NCBI RefSeq assembly: GCF_015706575.1
Contig: NW_024037070.1
Location: 5,017,874 to 5,081,873 of the forward strand
Origin: Patiria miniata
Lineage: Eukaryota; Echinodermata; Asteroidea; Valvatida; Asterinidae
Length of the DNA: 64,000 bases
Direction: 5' to 3'
Below the pieces are notes generated by a model, which saw only the letters and a list, made by a program, of their open reading frames with translations, did no database searches and was not told where the DNA came from. Below, piece by piece: positions 1-12,554 of this stretch. Within the stretch, counting starts at the first letter, position 1. Every line of letters begins with the position of its first letter. Made by a program: the position numbers and the translations under genes.

Positions 1-651
1 AAAATGCGCCCGAGCGCACACAATGGAAACTGCATTAAAACTCCAGGTGTTTCTTCCGCGCACTGCTTGTATGCACTTATGGTACAGTGTGGATGGAATT
101 TCTACTCTTAAAATACAAAATGTATAAAAGATTACCGAGGTGAAATGAACTTAAAGTTGCTCTGTCTGAGCTTTTCAATTTTTTGTTTTTCTCTCAATGA
201 ACTTTAAATTTTCAAGTTTTATTTGAACCAACGAGAAACTTTTTAATTTTGGGCATCTGCAAACCTCTGTAAAAGGTTTGAATTTATTTTTTCATTATTT
301 ACAATGTATTAATTACTGTTTTGGTCTTTCCTTCATTCGCAATTGCTTTAGGATTCATTCTCTCCGTTGATTGCTTTGCCATTTCGCCCTCTGTACTACC
401 ACTCGGTAATTTGTTTTTATTATGATTTACTCGCAAGTTTTCAGTCTTTTTGTCCGTTCGTTGCTTTCGCTTTGTCTAATTAACAGTTATTCTTGTATTC
501 ATATATTATCGTTTCTGTTCCATTGCTGATTGTTTGTGTTTGCGGCATCTGCACTACAAGCCCCTGCTTTTTGAATGGTTAGATTTTACCCCTGTAGAGT
601 GCCGGACCAATGAAAACGTAAAAGCTGTGTTGGATTTTTTTTTAGTGTTAA

Positions 652-1184
652 AGGGCCAATGCAATGTAGTTTTTTTTATGCAATCCTTGAAAATGCACTG
701 TTGTTTTTAATGCTCATCTGAATTTCCATATTCATGAGCAAAAGTGTGATGTCATTTCAGGCAGAACCTCAATGTTACAGCTACCGGTATTTCAGCGCCA
801 AAAGTTGTCAGAATTTTGGATGTTTCACTGTTGTAAATTTTCTCTCTTTTTTGATGATTCGTTGAACATGTGTCAGCACTTGGCAGTAAGCCAATGAGCA
901 AACTTTTCTCACAGATGTTTTCAATGGGCAAATTTTTGGATTTACAATTTCAACAGAAAAACCCTAAACTTAACAATAACAACAGTGTCTTCTTGAAATG
1001 ACATCACAGCACCAGCGCCCTCAGTTGTCCAGAAAAACATGGACAATTTTAAATGTCAAAAGAAGTGCACTTTTCAATAAAATTTACCAAAAAGGAATGT
1101 CAAACATTTTTCATACATCTAAGAGGAGTAGAAAGTTGCACAAAATACGGTATGTTCCTAAGAAAATTTCACGTTATAGACCCT
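652..1184 (+). mobile_element. TTAA-flanked element, family TTAA-4, uninterrupted copy
   Basis: Flanked by TTAA at 648-651 and 1,185-1,188. Ends AGGGCCAATGC and rc AGGGTCTATAA form weak inverted termini. It shares its sequence, inverted, with 9,500-10,611, and provides the empty site that dates an insertion there. No transposase frame is visible. Confidence 0.7.
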
Positions 1185-1429
1185 TTAAAGGGGTTCCCGA
1201 AATCTCTGTGTTGGAACCAGGTACAACACAGAGATTGTCGACAGTGTGAAAAGTCCTACAAAATACATAACCTCAGCATATGAAACCAATATAATAATGA
1301 TAATCGGCATTTAAAAACGCTCTTATTAGTAAACTAAATCACAGCGCTAACAGTATTATTATTACCCCTGATCATTGGGCCAATGAAACATTCCAAATAC
1401 CATCCCAGCTCCCTGGGGAGTATACAGCT

Positions 1430-1662
1430 GGATGCAGCCTGTTAGGCGCAAGGAAGCTAATTCAATCACAATAACCATCTCTGCCCTCACAGGTATACCC
1501 ATTTACTCCTGGGTGGAGAGAAGCAATGAGTGACAAAGTGCCTAGCTCAAGGGCACACGCACCATGACCCCGGCTGGACTCGAACCCACAACCCTCAGCT
1601 TTACCCACAGACCACGAATCCAGTGCCCTTAACCACGAGGCCACAGCACTCCACTTATCCCA
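1430..1662 (-). mobile_element. tRNA-derived SINE copy (S2-like)
   Basis: On the minus strand a tRNA-like head carries an A-box-like GGCCTCGTGGTTAAGG and a B box GGTTCGAGTCC, followed by a body with CTTCTCTCCACCCAGGAGTAA. The same body occurs near 8,120-8,300. Confidence 0.65.
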
Positions 1663-2249
1663 CACAATAAGGAACTAACGCCTGAAAGTTTACAAAATGA
1701 CCCAATAAGCTCGTCAGATTTACTCCAGTGAGCCTACACATCACCTTGCCTTAGTCAATAAGTTAACTGTTCAAGAAAATCACAGCCACAACAGACTACA
1801 CACAGAGACAGGGAAAGGTGACTTGTAAACGCCAGGATCTGCTGGAATTTGAGCACTTAATCCCCTCTTTTTAGGGCCAGACTCGCTTCATTCATGGATC
1901 ACAAACGCCAGACAGTTAATCCCCGTCCAGCTTTCATGGGCTAGCCCTGAGAAGCTAGGCATCAACCAAACATGTCATTCAACAAGGAGACCTGAAGGTT
2001 TCGCTGGGGAGAAGCCTTAGAACAGCGTGCTACCAGAACGTGAAGTAAGGCTGATAAGTGGGGGAGAATAAGACCTCTGAGGCCTTGTCTCAGTCTCCTT
2101 GTGCCATCTCTCCTTGGAAGAAGTCATAAAAGTACTACTTGACAGACATTTTTGTTGCAGTCAAGGAGATGTTACTTCAATGTAGGATTTGCCCCTCATT
2201 ATTTAAGCACTGTATGTAATACTCACTGTTGTCTGGGGTTTGCAAGAAA

Positions 2250-2350
2250 AAAATTTACCAGTTTATTCAGGTGGGACTCGAACCCATGACCACCTGCTTA
2301 CTAGTGCAGACGTCTTACCACTCAACCACTGAGTTTGCTAGGGACAGCTG
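2250..2350 (-). mobile_element. tRNA-derived SINE copy (family S1)
   Basis: Minus-strand A box GGTTGAGTGGTAAGACGTC and B box GGTTCGAGTCC match the S1 copies clustered in MCAT introns. The 3' body is mostly missing. Confidence 0.7.
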
Positions 2351-2451
2351 GCCAGTTTCAATTCGATACGCAATCAATCACAATTTTATATGCTGGAATT
2401 AAAAACAGTCTCTTTTAGGACCACGTGTCCTCATGCGAATCCTCATGTAAG

Positions 2452-2780
2452 TATGTGATGAGCCAATATGGCCCATCAGGCCAGTGTTTATCTCTGGTTT
2501 CAGAAGCACGAATGACTGAGAAGATTTCTATCCTTCCATGATGCATGTATGCCAGTCAATTGCCAGGTGAAGTGGCTTGCCCAAGAACACAACATATGGC
2601 CAGCAGCTTGATTCGAACCCCTGACCCTCTGATCATGATTCATAAACCCTACCACTAGGGCCGTTAGTATCGAAAACGAAGACCCACTCGAAAATGAAGA
2701 CCCACTGTTTTTGAGTGGGTCTTCGGTCATCGTTTTAGGGGTCTTTGTTTTCGATACTACCCAATCGGGCCACACTCCCC
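2452..2780 (-). mobile_element. tRNA-derived SINE copy (family S2) interrupted by a hairpin element
   Basis: Shares GAGCCAATRTGGCCCATCAGG and the downstream body with the copy at 35,126-35,386. Its tRNA-like head (GGGGTTCGAATC on the minus strand) is split by the hairpin at about 2,663-2,764. Confidence 0.7.
2663..2764. mobile_element. Small fold-back element inserted in a SINE
   Basis: Terminal repeats TAGTATCGAAAACGAAGACC and rc TAGTATCGAAAACAAAGACC differ by one base, and an inner hairpin AGACCCACT/AGTGGGTCT sits at the centre. GGGCC occurs on both sides, a possible target duplication. About 100 bp, no coding capacity. Confidence 0.65.
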
Positions 2781-3204
2781 CTATGTCATGTACATGTACA
2801 TGCATCTGCATACATGTACATGTGTACATGTACATGTACATCCACAGCTTGTACATGTACTGCAAAATAGTCTTTTTTTTTGTACCATGTTCATAACATG
2901 TACTGAGCCATACAATGTACTGTATGTGAAAATGCACTGAGAAAAACACGAAAAACATGTCATCCCGTTTGCAATGCGTCTTTTTTCTCTTTTTTATGTA
3001 TTCACCAGGCATTGCGTTGGGGCCAGATAGTCTGCGTCTATAGGCTAACAAGTATGATGTGTGGATTGAGTACCAGCACGCCCACGTTTCAATACCCACA
3101 ACGAATGCAGGCACACGCACAGATTGTACTATGTATAATGTCAATGACAGAACAGACCCGTATATTATTGGCTCAATGTAGTCCATCTAGATGCAGGACA
3201 TCCG

Positions 3205-3666
3205 TTAAAGGTAAAGTCCATCATTTGCAATTTGTGCATTTTGTTCGTTTGAAGCAACAAAAGTGCTCAATATCTGAAGAAGGATGCTGAACAACTAACC
3301 TGATGAAGTTTCAGCTTAGCTTCAGCTGTATTTTCCAAGAAAAACAACATTCTAGGATCTCGATCTCAAATCAAAAGTTGCTGAATCATGTTTTGAATTG
3401 GGCCTGAATTCAGCATCCGAGACACGTTCTCAATGAGCCGATTGCAGCTATGCGATGTCGCGCACCGATCCGACGAACCGATCTTAAGATGCACCGTTGG
3501 AAAGGCCTTCTTTCGTTGATTTCTTCAAAATGACAGCTTGCCAGAAAGAATAAATTCACAGGTAGTTTAGTCCCCTTACTATCTTTCAACCAAATATGTT
3601 TTTCAACAATAATTATGTCAGTTACTTTTTGGATAGCTGCAAATGATGGACTATAGCTTTAAACCA
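3205..3666 (+). mobile_element. TTAA-flanked element, family TTAA-2, copy 1
   Basis: Termini AGGTAAAGTCCATCATTTGC and rc AGCTATAGTCCATCATTTGC between TTAA at 3,205-3,208 and 3,659-3,662. Matches 21,164-21,675; its central palindrome is partly deleted (GATCTTAAGATGCACCG remains). Confidence 0.75.
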
Positions 3667-4079
3667 ATGTCTAGATTTTGGACATGTAGGCCTACATGTA
3701 TGTCACTAATCTAATTATATCTAAGTCCTAAATCAAATTCATTATCTAATTGTATGTAAATTGTTATGTATTGTGTACAAGTTTCAAATTGAAATCATGT
3801 GTGTAAAGTTTCCTGAATGACTGAACTTGGAGCTTTGCATTTCACTTATTAAAGATGCACATTTTGAAATTGCGTACATGTAACTTGGTTTAAGAGAAAT
3901 CACTTGGAAAACGGGGAAACAAATTCTGTAAAGTTAACTTTGTGAAAGTATGTTGACAATTTCATTGAGGAAACCCCCCCTCCCAAAAAAATATTTGCAA
4001 ATAGCATCCACTGTTTCCATGGTAACCATAACAAGCACATTCCCAGGCGTAATTTTTTTCTTCACCAAGCCTTGGATTT

Positions 4080-4320
4080 GTTTCTCCCCTTTCATCTCTA
4101 CGGCCCGGGTTTGAATCCCACCCAGTTACAAGTGTGGATTGGGTATTCAGTCCCTACCTGATTCCGTGGGTTTTCCCCAGAATAGTCTTCTGCGTTTTTT
4201 TTTCCTCCCACATCTAAATAAACTGTAATTTCTTCATTGACTTCTCTCTAAAGGTTTCTTCAGGCTTGTGAACTAGGCTTTTGAGGTATCCTTGGTTTCA
4301 TTACCAGAAATAAATAATAT
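4080..4320 (+). mobile_element. tRNA-derived SINE copy (family S3)
   Basis: Contains a B box (GGTTTGAATCC) and the body GGGTTTTCCCCAGAATA, ending GGTTTCATTACCAGAAATAA. The same tail is seen inverted at 25,795. Confidence 0.7.
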
Positions 4321-4348
4321 GAATAATAATACTTAGTATCAATGAATT

Positions 4349-4707
4349 CAGGCGATTCACAATGTAAAGCGCCACCAATAGTTTGCCACGGAGAGTTCCT
4401 TTTTTCCAAGTGCATTGTGGGAGATGGTCGACAAATTCGCAGCGCGGGACATTTGAAATTGTTTGTTTTTTTCGGTCAGTAGTTTCGTCAGCGTATGATT
4501 CGAGTATATGTTTGCCCTTTTATTTTCTTTGTATCAATATGGTGATTTTTTGTAAGGCGGCAGAACGCTATGCCCCTATCTATAACATAATAGCTCAAGT
4601 TGTCTACTGACACTCATTCAAATGGGCCATATTTTGTCGACCGTAAACTTGACAAGTTGACTCTCCATGGCAAACTCTTGGTGGCGCACTGCATTGTGAA
4701 TCGCCCG
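4349..4707. mobile_element. Inverted-repeat element, about 360 bp, 50 bp terminal repeats
   Basis: Left end CAGGCGATTCACAATG continues through CGCCACCAATAGTTTGCCA; right end is its reverse complement with few mismatches. AATT flanks both sides (4,345-4,348; 4,708-4,711), a possible target duplication. No transposase frame. Confidence 0.75.
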
Positions 4708-6553
4708 AATTGGTTGTGAATGATTTTTTGCGTAAAATATTTGCTTAACACATTTGCAAAGCACATATTTCTGCTCTAATATAGTAAATGTAACCCAATT
4801 AAATGCAGCAAATGTGGCAGAGAGCTTGTAAAATGATCAATTTCTTTGCACTTCTGTGTTTCTTTTTCTCCTTTTGTCCTGATCAGAAGCCATGCTGCTC
4901 ATTCTCAGCATCGGCGCGACTTTATGAATCGCACACCCCGTGATCCTCCAGAGCAGTTCCTGGTAACGAGATTGGACAGGAGGAGGTATTCCATTCACTG
5001 CTCGCTTGATATATCGACTCCGGCCCGCGAGTGAGTTATTACCAGCCCAGTGTGGCTCCAGATGAAGAAGAAAAAAAAGATGACAGCCCCAGCGGGAAAC
5101 ATTCCTGAATAGTTTTCCTGCCAGTGACTTAAAACAAAAACTATTGGAGGACGTGCACTTTATGATAGCCTATGCTTCCATCCTCATCAATTTAGAATGC
5201 ATGAATCAGAACGCCACAAATACACGCAGTGTTATTTTTAGACACTTCTCACTGTCACGATGATGCATGACAAGTGCATATTTCCACATCACTTCTACTT
5301 TCAGGATCAGGTTGAGTTTTTCTTTCTATCCTTAATTAATGGAATTTGTACTTTTGCTAATTTCGCGGAAGTTAAAACTATGAAACGCTTGCCAACAGTG
5401 GAAACATAAATAAAATTGTAAAAATGCACAATACAAAAATGAATGAGAAAATATTTCACCCTCTTTAATTTTATGCTTTTTTATGTTGTGTTTTTGTTGT
5501 TATTTTTTAATTTAAATTTAAAAAAAAATATTCGGGGGGGGGGGGGAGGAATCATTTTCTGGGTGTGATCATGCCATGTTAAAGAGTAAAAATATAGATC
5601 TCGTAACAGGTAGAGCATGTTCTCAACCCGAAGTATATGTTTGTCCTTGTAGAAAACATTGTACAACTTTTCAGAAAAAAATAATGGTACCATTCCATGC
5701 ATCTCATATAATCAACTTCTGCAGCCATACAATGAAATAAAATAACACAGTGGTAAGCTGTTCCTCAAGTCCAACATACACGAATAACAATAATCACAAA
5801 ACCATCATTTCTAGGTCATAAAATTCCCCAGATATAATCATACCAAATAATCCATTGCAGAAAACAGATCAATAACGAAGGCAGTCTGTGCGTATTTCCT
5901 GCTCAAAAATCAAGAAATGAATTCGACTCCGATGAATAACACAAAAAAGGCAACAACCATACAAGGCCTGTTTTCTCGACCTTTGAGGGGGACCTCCGCG
6001 CTTTCGACAGACCCCAGGTTTTTCTCCGCATGCTTTCAGAGCTTCGGCACTTGACACATCCGCGCGTGTTGTTTTGAATCGACGTGCATGTCTTCGTCTC
6101 TGCCCCACCGTGGAATGCCGTTCTCGACCGTCCACCGACCCGTCGTCAACTCGTCGGCGTGAGCAGCTTCTCTTGCATCCCATTCATCGCCACGGCGACG
6201 AATTCATCGCCACCTGACCCCCCAAGCCAGGTCATGATGAGGCATGGTTGCATTACTCACAGTTTTGGCCTCAAAATCTCGGGGTAATATTATTATCGCA
6301 TCCCCGTGAGGTGAACATGCCCTGAAAAACGTGTCCCAGAACTGCCCTAAAGAATTTGAGAATACTGTCACCGACGATAATTACATTGTAAGGGGATAGA
6401 CATCTGTGTGCAGACTAGGTTTTTTTTCCTGATATATTTGTACGCAATAATACTAAGCTATGATCAATTAACTAGTTATGTACAGTATGCATAAAATGGA
6501 GATCACTGCCTGATGCACCAGGCCTACCGATATATTACAAACTACAAGTTTAA

Positions 6554-6970
6554 CCCGTACCTTCCCAAATCCTCCAAAATCCTCTTTGCAAAACGGAGGA
6601 TTTTGCAGGATTGAGACTACATTTATGTGGCAAAAATGTGCGGCTGATTTTGGAGGATGCACTGTTTGTTTCAAGGTCTTGAGCCGCACCTTGTGTTGTT
6701 TATGATCAGCCATGCATAAATTTAGGCCTAGGTTGTACTTGAAATCCTATGCACTGCTCCAGGATGTCACTGGCTCTGCCTCAACATACTGACAGTGATT
6801 GCTGGAGGATTTTGCAGGATTGAGGCAGTGGTCACCCCTCCAAGGGCCACATTCAAGAAATAACGTAGGATTTTGCAGGATTGATGCTGTCTGCAATTTT
6901 TACATGGTGGCAGTTGAATGATTTGGCAGGATTCAGGTTGCATCCTAGCTAAATGCCTAGGGAGTAAGGG
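6554..6970 (+). mobile_element. TTAA-flanked element, family TTAA-3 (copy 1)
   Basis: Flanked by TTAA at 6,550-6,553 and 6,971-6,974; ends CCCGTACC and GTAAGGG. Interior carries repeated GGATTTTGCAGGATTGAG units plus a constant core around CATGCATAAATTTAGGCC. Confidence 0.75.
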
Positions 6971-8119
6971 TTAAAGGAACACTCATTAATGGTTACTTTA
7001 AAGGGAAACTCTCTTCATGTTTATATTCTTTTGTTGATGAACTCTATGATTTGAGGGGTAACTCTGCACATCTAATTAATCCAAATCTTTCCCAAAAATT
7101 AACTTTCTCCGATTAAATTCTCATTAACAGTTAATTTCTGCTTTACAAAAAAAACAGGAACCAAAATGTCCAATTCTCATTTGTAATAACTGTCACTGCT
7201 AGATGATACAAATTATCAAAACATTTTTGAAAGATTTTATAAATATATATTGAATTCTATCACAAAGTGTATATGCCATTAAAAGATAAAAAGTGCAGTG
7301 CCTACAGCCACACACGTTTAAACTTCTATTATAATATTGCTAAAACGTTATCGCTAAAAAGTTCTACTTGAGGTTAATCAAATTACTTTAATGGATTGTC
7401 TGCAATAGCCTTGACGTTGGTTCGTTAATTTTCAGTTTCATTGTACAATTAACATAACTTGCCATGGCGATTTCCTGAGCAACATGAAAGAAAATTAATT
7501 CTGAGAGCAAATTATCCCTACAATGTTTCTCCCTGCAAAAGGAAACTAAAAATTCTCATTAGATGAGCACACTTTGTGAGTGACATTTTGAAATGTGCAC
7601 AGTAAGATGGGTATTGATCCCAAAGAATGTATATTGTACTGGGGAATATTGTTACCCGACATTTCTATACTACATGTATGACTACCCTGAATTACGTTGT
7701 GTGTCCCTATGGTGTGTCCAACTACAAGAGGTCCAGTGTGGGACCATGGTTGGACATGCTGAGTGGGCACGCTTGTTCAAGTGCGTATGGCATGGAGTAC
7801 ACACGATCATTTTTTATCTGAATATACCGGTACATGTAGAATAACCAGTAGCATCCTTTTGCATTGGTGATGGGCAAAAGGTGGCAATATATTCAAGTCT
7901 TAATTTTTGACTTTTTTTTAACCTGTTGAGGGGGAAACTCACACACATACATGTACTAGTTAGTAGACTGATGTTTGTACTGGAGAACTGAAAATAAAGT
8001 TGATACTATTTATTTTGTTACCTAAATCACACTGCGGCATATTTTCAAATTGTAATCAGCGCTTTATCAGGCTTTATACCAAAAAAGTCTCAAAGTGCTT
8101 CAGAATCATCGACCCGTTC

Positions 8120-8300
8120 AATAGGCCATGAGACCATTTTTTTTTCTGCAGCCAAGATCAGTGCAATCTGGTCGCTAACCTCAAAGATACCCATTTACTG
8201 CATACCCACGGGTGGAGAGAAGGCAATTGCAGTAAAGTATCTTGCCCAAGAACACTAAACATCATTTCCCCGTCAGGCTTTGAACCCACATATCATATTG
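8120..8300 (-). mobile_element. tRNA-derived SINE fragment (S2-like)
   Basis: Shares TACCCATTTACTG, GGGTGGAGAGAAG and CTTGCCCAAGAACAC with other S2 copies, with a degraded B box near 8,277. Confidence 0.55.
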
Positions 8301-8333
8301 CACATGGGTCATTCCAATTTGGGGTCCAATTTT

Positions 8334-8734
8334 CCCTAACCGCCCTGAATCCGTCAAAATCCTCTTTGCCAAAGTGGAGGAATTTGGAGGATTGATGTTA
8401 CATGGCAAAAGTGCGTTACTGATTTCGTAGGATGCACTTTGTCAAGGTCTTGGGCCGGACCTTGTGTTGTTTTTGCTCAGCCATGCATAAATTTAGGCCT
8501 GGCTTATGCTTGAATCCTCCGTACTGTTCCAGGATGTCACTGGCCAAGCCTCAATATATTGACAGTCACTGCCGCAGGATTTTGCAGGATTCAGGCAGTG
8601 GTCACCCCTCCATGGAACATATTCAAGAAATAATGGAGGAATTTGCAGGATTGAGCTATTTTTCCATGAGGTCAATTGGAGGATTTTGCAGGATTGGGGC
8701 TACATCCTGGCAAAAATAGCCTAGGGAGTTAGGG
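8334..8734 (+). mobile_element. TTAA-flanked element, family TTAA-3 (copy 2)
   Basis: Starts CCCTAACCGCCC and ends GGAGTTAGGG|TTAA. The left flank reads TTTT rather than TTAA. Interior core as in the other copies. Confidence 0.7.
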
Positions 8735-9499
8735 TTAATGCCTTCTACATGTACATGCAATTCAATCTCAAAGTCAAAGAGTGATAATAACGGAAAGTAC
8801 CTGCTAAACCAATACAAAAATAGTTTGATGTCAATTTTAATGACATTTGCATGGCAAATTACACAAGTCAGGTGAAACAGGGACACAAAAATGTCACAGT
8901 TTTGGGTCATTCGATGGAATGACCCAAATATTACTGGCTGTTCAGTGATTAATGTTCAATACTTGGGGGGAAACATCTCCACTTCCCCCTCAAGAAAATC
9001 CATCCATTACGGTCGAGTCTTAGAGAGGACAGCGGCCTGACATCATGATCCCTGGAGTTAATGTGCCGTGAGATTAAACACGGTAAGTCGATTAACCCAA
9101 TCATAATAATAAAGAGTAACAGAACAGGGGCAGATCATGTGGAATGTATGACATTTAAAAGCAGAGGGACCTGGTGGCGTTTCAATGGTGTGTACGCAAG
9201 CGATTAAAAATTTCGGCCTCATGAAACTACCAAAGCACCGTAATTAGTGCATGATTTTTGGACACAGTTCTAATTAAACGTGCATTGTGTATCTGTGCAT
9301 GTCCCCAACAAAACAGCATCATGCAAGTTGAACTCCACAAAAAAAACAAAATAAAAAACTAATGTACCGGTACTCCCTCCTCCCCCCCCCCCCAAAAAAA
9401 AAAAACCACCAAAATTTGGGGAAACGGTGGGCCTAGTTACTCAAAACAGAATTCTACATGCAGAAAATGTATTAATACAGATATCAACTTTTTTATTGA

Positions 9500-10611
9500 A
9501 ACGGTCCATGCGATGATTTTTTCGTAGGAACACATTTTGTGCAACTTTCTACTCCTCTTAAAGGGAAAGTACAACATTTGCTTTTGCTCCAATTTTCAGA
9601 AATAAATGAATGTGGAGGATCAGTTTGTTATAGTAAATGTTGTTAAAATGACTTGTTTCACGTTTTGGGCTTGTAGATGCTGGAAAAACCAAGAAAACCA
9701 TAAATTTATGTTCTTGTAGTCTGGTTTCCTGAAGGAGAATTTATAGACTTTGGGGAATTGTAAGGTCAGAGAATCAGTCTAGCAGGCTTGTACCCCTTCA
9801 CATGTGTGTAATCAAAATTGCAAAGAGTTTTTGTAGCAAAGAGTTTAAAAGCAGTTTTTAAAAAAAAAAACAGTTTTCTTCAACGCTGGTCAGCCGACCA
9901 GCATTGGAAAAATACAATTTTTCTTGAAAATGTCACACACCAGGAGCCACAATATTACAGGATGCTTTTCACTGTCATTCCCTAACAATCCAGTAAGGTA
10001 TTTTGTGATAATTCGATCATTTCGTTTTGTAATGTTTGCAAATGTTGTATCTTCCCTTTAAATGTATGAAAACTATTTGTCACCCCTTTTTGGTTAATTT
10101 TATTGAAAAGTGCACTTCCTTACCTTTACACATTTAAAATTTCCCATGTTTTTCCGGACAACTGAGGGGCTGTTACTTTGATGTATTTTCAGAAAGATAC
10201 TGTTCAGTTTAGGGGTTTTCTGTTCAAATTTTGAACCCCAAATTTGCTCATTGAAAACAGTTGTGAGGAAGGGTTGCTCATTAGCCTTAATGCCATGTAC
10301 TTACACAACAACGAATCACCAAAGAAAAGAAAATTGATGACAGCAAAATGTCCAAAATTCAAGCAACTTTTTGAAATTCAAGCAACTTTTTGAGTTTTGT
10401 GCTGTAATAGCTGTAATATTGAGGTTTCTGCCTAGAATGACATCACGGTTTTGCTCATGAATATGGACATTTTTATTAGCATAAAAACCAAAAAGGCACC
10501 AAATTACCCTTCAAAATTGCAAAACAAAAATTGAAAATACGGTTAAATTGGACACAAAGGTGCAGTTTTAAGGATACGGTAGCATCAAAAAGGTTACACT
10601 GCATGATCCCT
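9500..10611 (-). mobile_element. TTAA-flanked element, family TTAA-4, interrupted copy
   Basis: Inverse of 652-1,184. Split by a TTAA-1 element at 9,562-10,057; its right flanking TTAA (10,612-10,615) is also the left flank of the next TTAA-1 element. Confidence 0.7.
9562..10057 (+). mobile_element. TTAA-flanked element, family TTAA-1, copy A (nested)
   Basis: AGGGAAAGTACAACATTTGC at the left and rc AGGGAAGATACAACATTTGC at the right, between TTAA at 9,558-9,561 and 10,058-10,061. Central hairpin at 9,881-9,907 has one mismatch in its arms. No coding capacity. Confidence 0.85.
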
Positions 10612-10615
10612 TTAA

Positions 10616-11130
10616 AGGGAATGTACAACATTTGCTTTTGCTGCAATTTTCAGAAATAAATGGATTTGGAGGATTAGTATGTTATAGCAAATATTGTTAA
10701 AATGACTTGTTTCACGTTTTGGGCTTGTAGATGTTGGAAAAACCAAGAAAACCATTCATGTTCTTGTAGTCTGGTTCCTTGACCCCACTTAAGATGAAAC
10801 AGAGAATGTATAGACTTTGGGGAATTGTAAGATCAGAGAGTCAGTCTAGTAGGCTTGTACCCCTTCAGTTGTGTCATCAATTGCAAAGAAAAAACACGGA
10901 ATAACTAATAATGAAAAATTAGGAGCAGTTTTGAAAAAAGCCAGTTTTCTCCAACGCTGGTCGGCCGACCAGCGTTGGAAAAATACCATTTTTCTTGAAA
11001 ATGTCAGCAAACCAGGAGCCACGATATTACAGGATGCTTTAGACTGTCAATCCCTAACAATCCAGCAAGGTATTTTGTGATAATTTGATCATTTCATTTT
11101 TTTAATCTTTGCAAATGTTGTATCTTCCCT
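10616..11130 (+). mobile_element. TTAA-flanked element, family TTAA-1, copy B
   Basis: 515 bp between TTAA at 10,612-10,615 and 11,131-11,134, same termini as copy A. Holds a perfect central palindrome with arms CCAACGCTGGTCGG at 10,951-10,978. Confidence 0.85.
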
Positions 11131-12291
11131 TTAATGACTGGAGCATACTAATCCTTTGACATCCTAAACTTGTGTGCTTGCTAATATAGTAATGACATGC
11201 AAATGTACCTTTGTCTTAAGAGTTTCTTTAAAAGCAGGAAACTCTGTATTAAGCACATAACGACACTTCCATTCACGACTTCCCTCTACTGTAAGACGTG
11301 CATAATAAACTAAATTACGGACTCATTTAAAGCATCCGACAGACCGCTGGTTTATAAATTAGACATGTTATCCTGCGCGACCATGTGTTGGGACCGCGGG
11401 TGGGACGGAAAATGAAATAATTGAAGAGAAATGGAAAGAAAAAAATGTTCAGTGGGGGGAAACATTTATAAAAAGCCTTTATTACATCCGTGTATGGGTT
11501 GCTTAAGTGCACTCTATCAGATATGGTACGTCAGACCTTAACGGAAAATATTACGTGTACACAATCTACGTTATTCAAAACTGAAGAAAAAAATTATAGG
11601 CCTACTAAAGAAAACATGCTTTTGCTGGCCATATGTGAAAGTTGTGAATTTGAAGTCCAACTTTCAAACATGTGCATACATATGTACAGTTGTACACAAC
11701 TTCCACCATTCTTCAAATGCAAAAATGTGTCCATCAAAATCTGTGAAAAGTCAAGCTTTATTTTGGGACCCATTTCCTAAAATAAACAAGCAGAGACCTA
11801 ATCCCTGCTTCACCCACACCTATTATCTGATGTTTGTAAATACCTCTGAGGGTACTCCATGACCCGACACAGTGACCTCTTCCCAGGGTTACATAGTAAC
11901 CTTTGACCCGCACACTACCGAGTTATGCACACAGCAAACAGAGCAAACTTTTTGGGGTAGCTTGGGCAAGCTTTTTTATGAGGCTGAGCTTCAGTTAATG
12001 GCCAATGAAATACGTGGGGGATATAATGCTCAGTAGTTTTGTCAACGGGGGAAACTTCTACCATAAATTAAGTTTTGGAAATTTTTTTGGAAATTTTCCT
12101 CAGACTTCCATGATATTATACGGATTGATACCAAACCAAACATACATTTTTGTATTAGCCCTTTGGTGGACAGGGTCATGACTTGGCTAAGCCATATTTT
12201 GTTGGTCTTTTTTGCATACCGATGGGTTCCCAATTCAGCTGACTTCAGCTTCAGATGTTGGATTATATTGGATTTAGCACAGGGAATACGG

Positions 12292-12553
12292 AATGGGGTT
12301 AGTCCGCTCCGTTCACAAGTACCCCCTCACCGGCAAAGAAAGTACAGTTGGGGGTGACCGACCAACGCCATCTTGCCTGACTGCAATTATTTTGCCGCGA
12401 AGCGCTGCCACTGCGTGTATGTATAGCACAAATCCCCTGGTGTACGTATGTCACACACAAGGAACGGTGCGCATCAACCAGCGAAATGTCCAGCCTATGG
12501 GACGTCGTTGCTAGGTAAAGGGCGCCCTCTTTTGTTGGCGCACAGAGCCCATT
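12292..12553. mobile_element. Inverted-repeat element (GGGCTCCGTGCAC family), copy 1
   Basis: Left end AATGGGGTTAGTCCGCTCCG and right end rc AATGGGCTCTGTGCGCC. Shares ACAAGTAC and GAGTTGGGGGTGACC-like blocks and the right end CGCCCTCTTTTGTTGG with 23,149-23,488. Confidence 0.6.
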
Positions 12554-12554
12554 A

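Noticed and set aside
2500..3186. 228-codon open frame on the minus strand
   Set aside because: Overlaps a SINE, a fold-back element and an ACATGT microsatellite; composition is low-complexity and no domain is recognisable.
11327..11512. Possible syntrophin exon 2 in the left part
   Set aside because: Neither this frame nor any other short minus-strand stretch continues the PDZ/PH sequence in the required phase.
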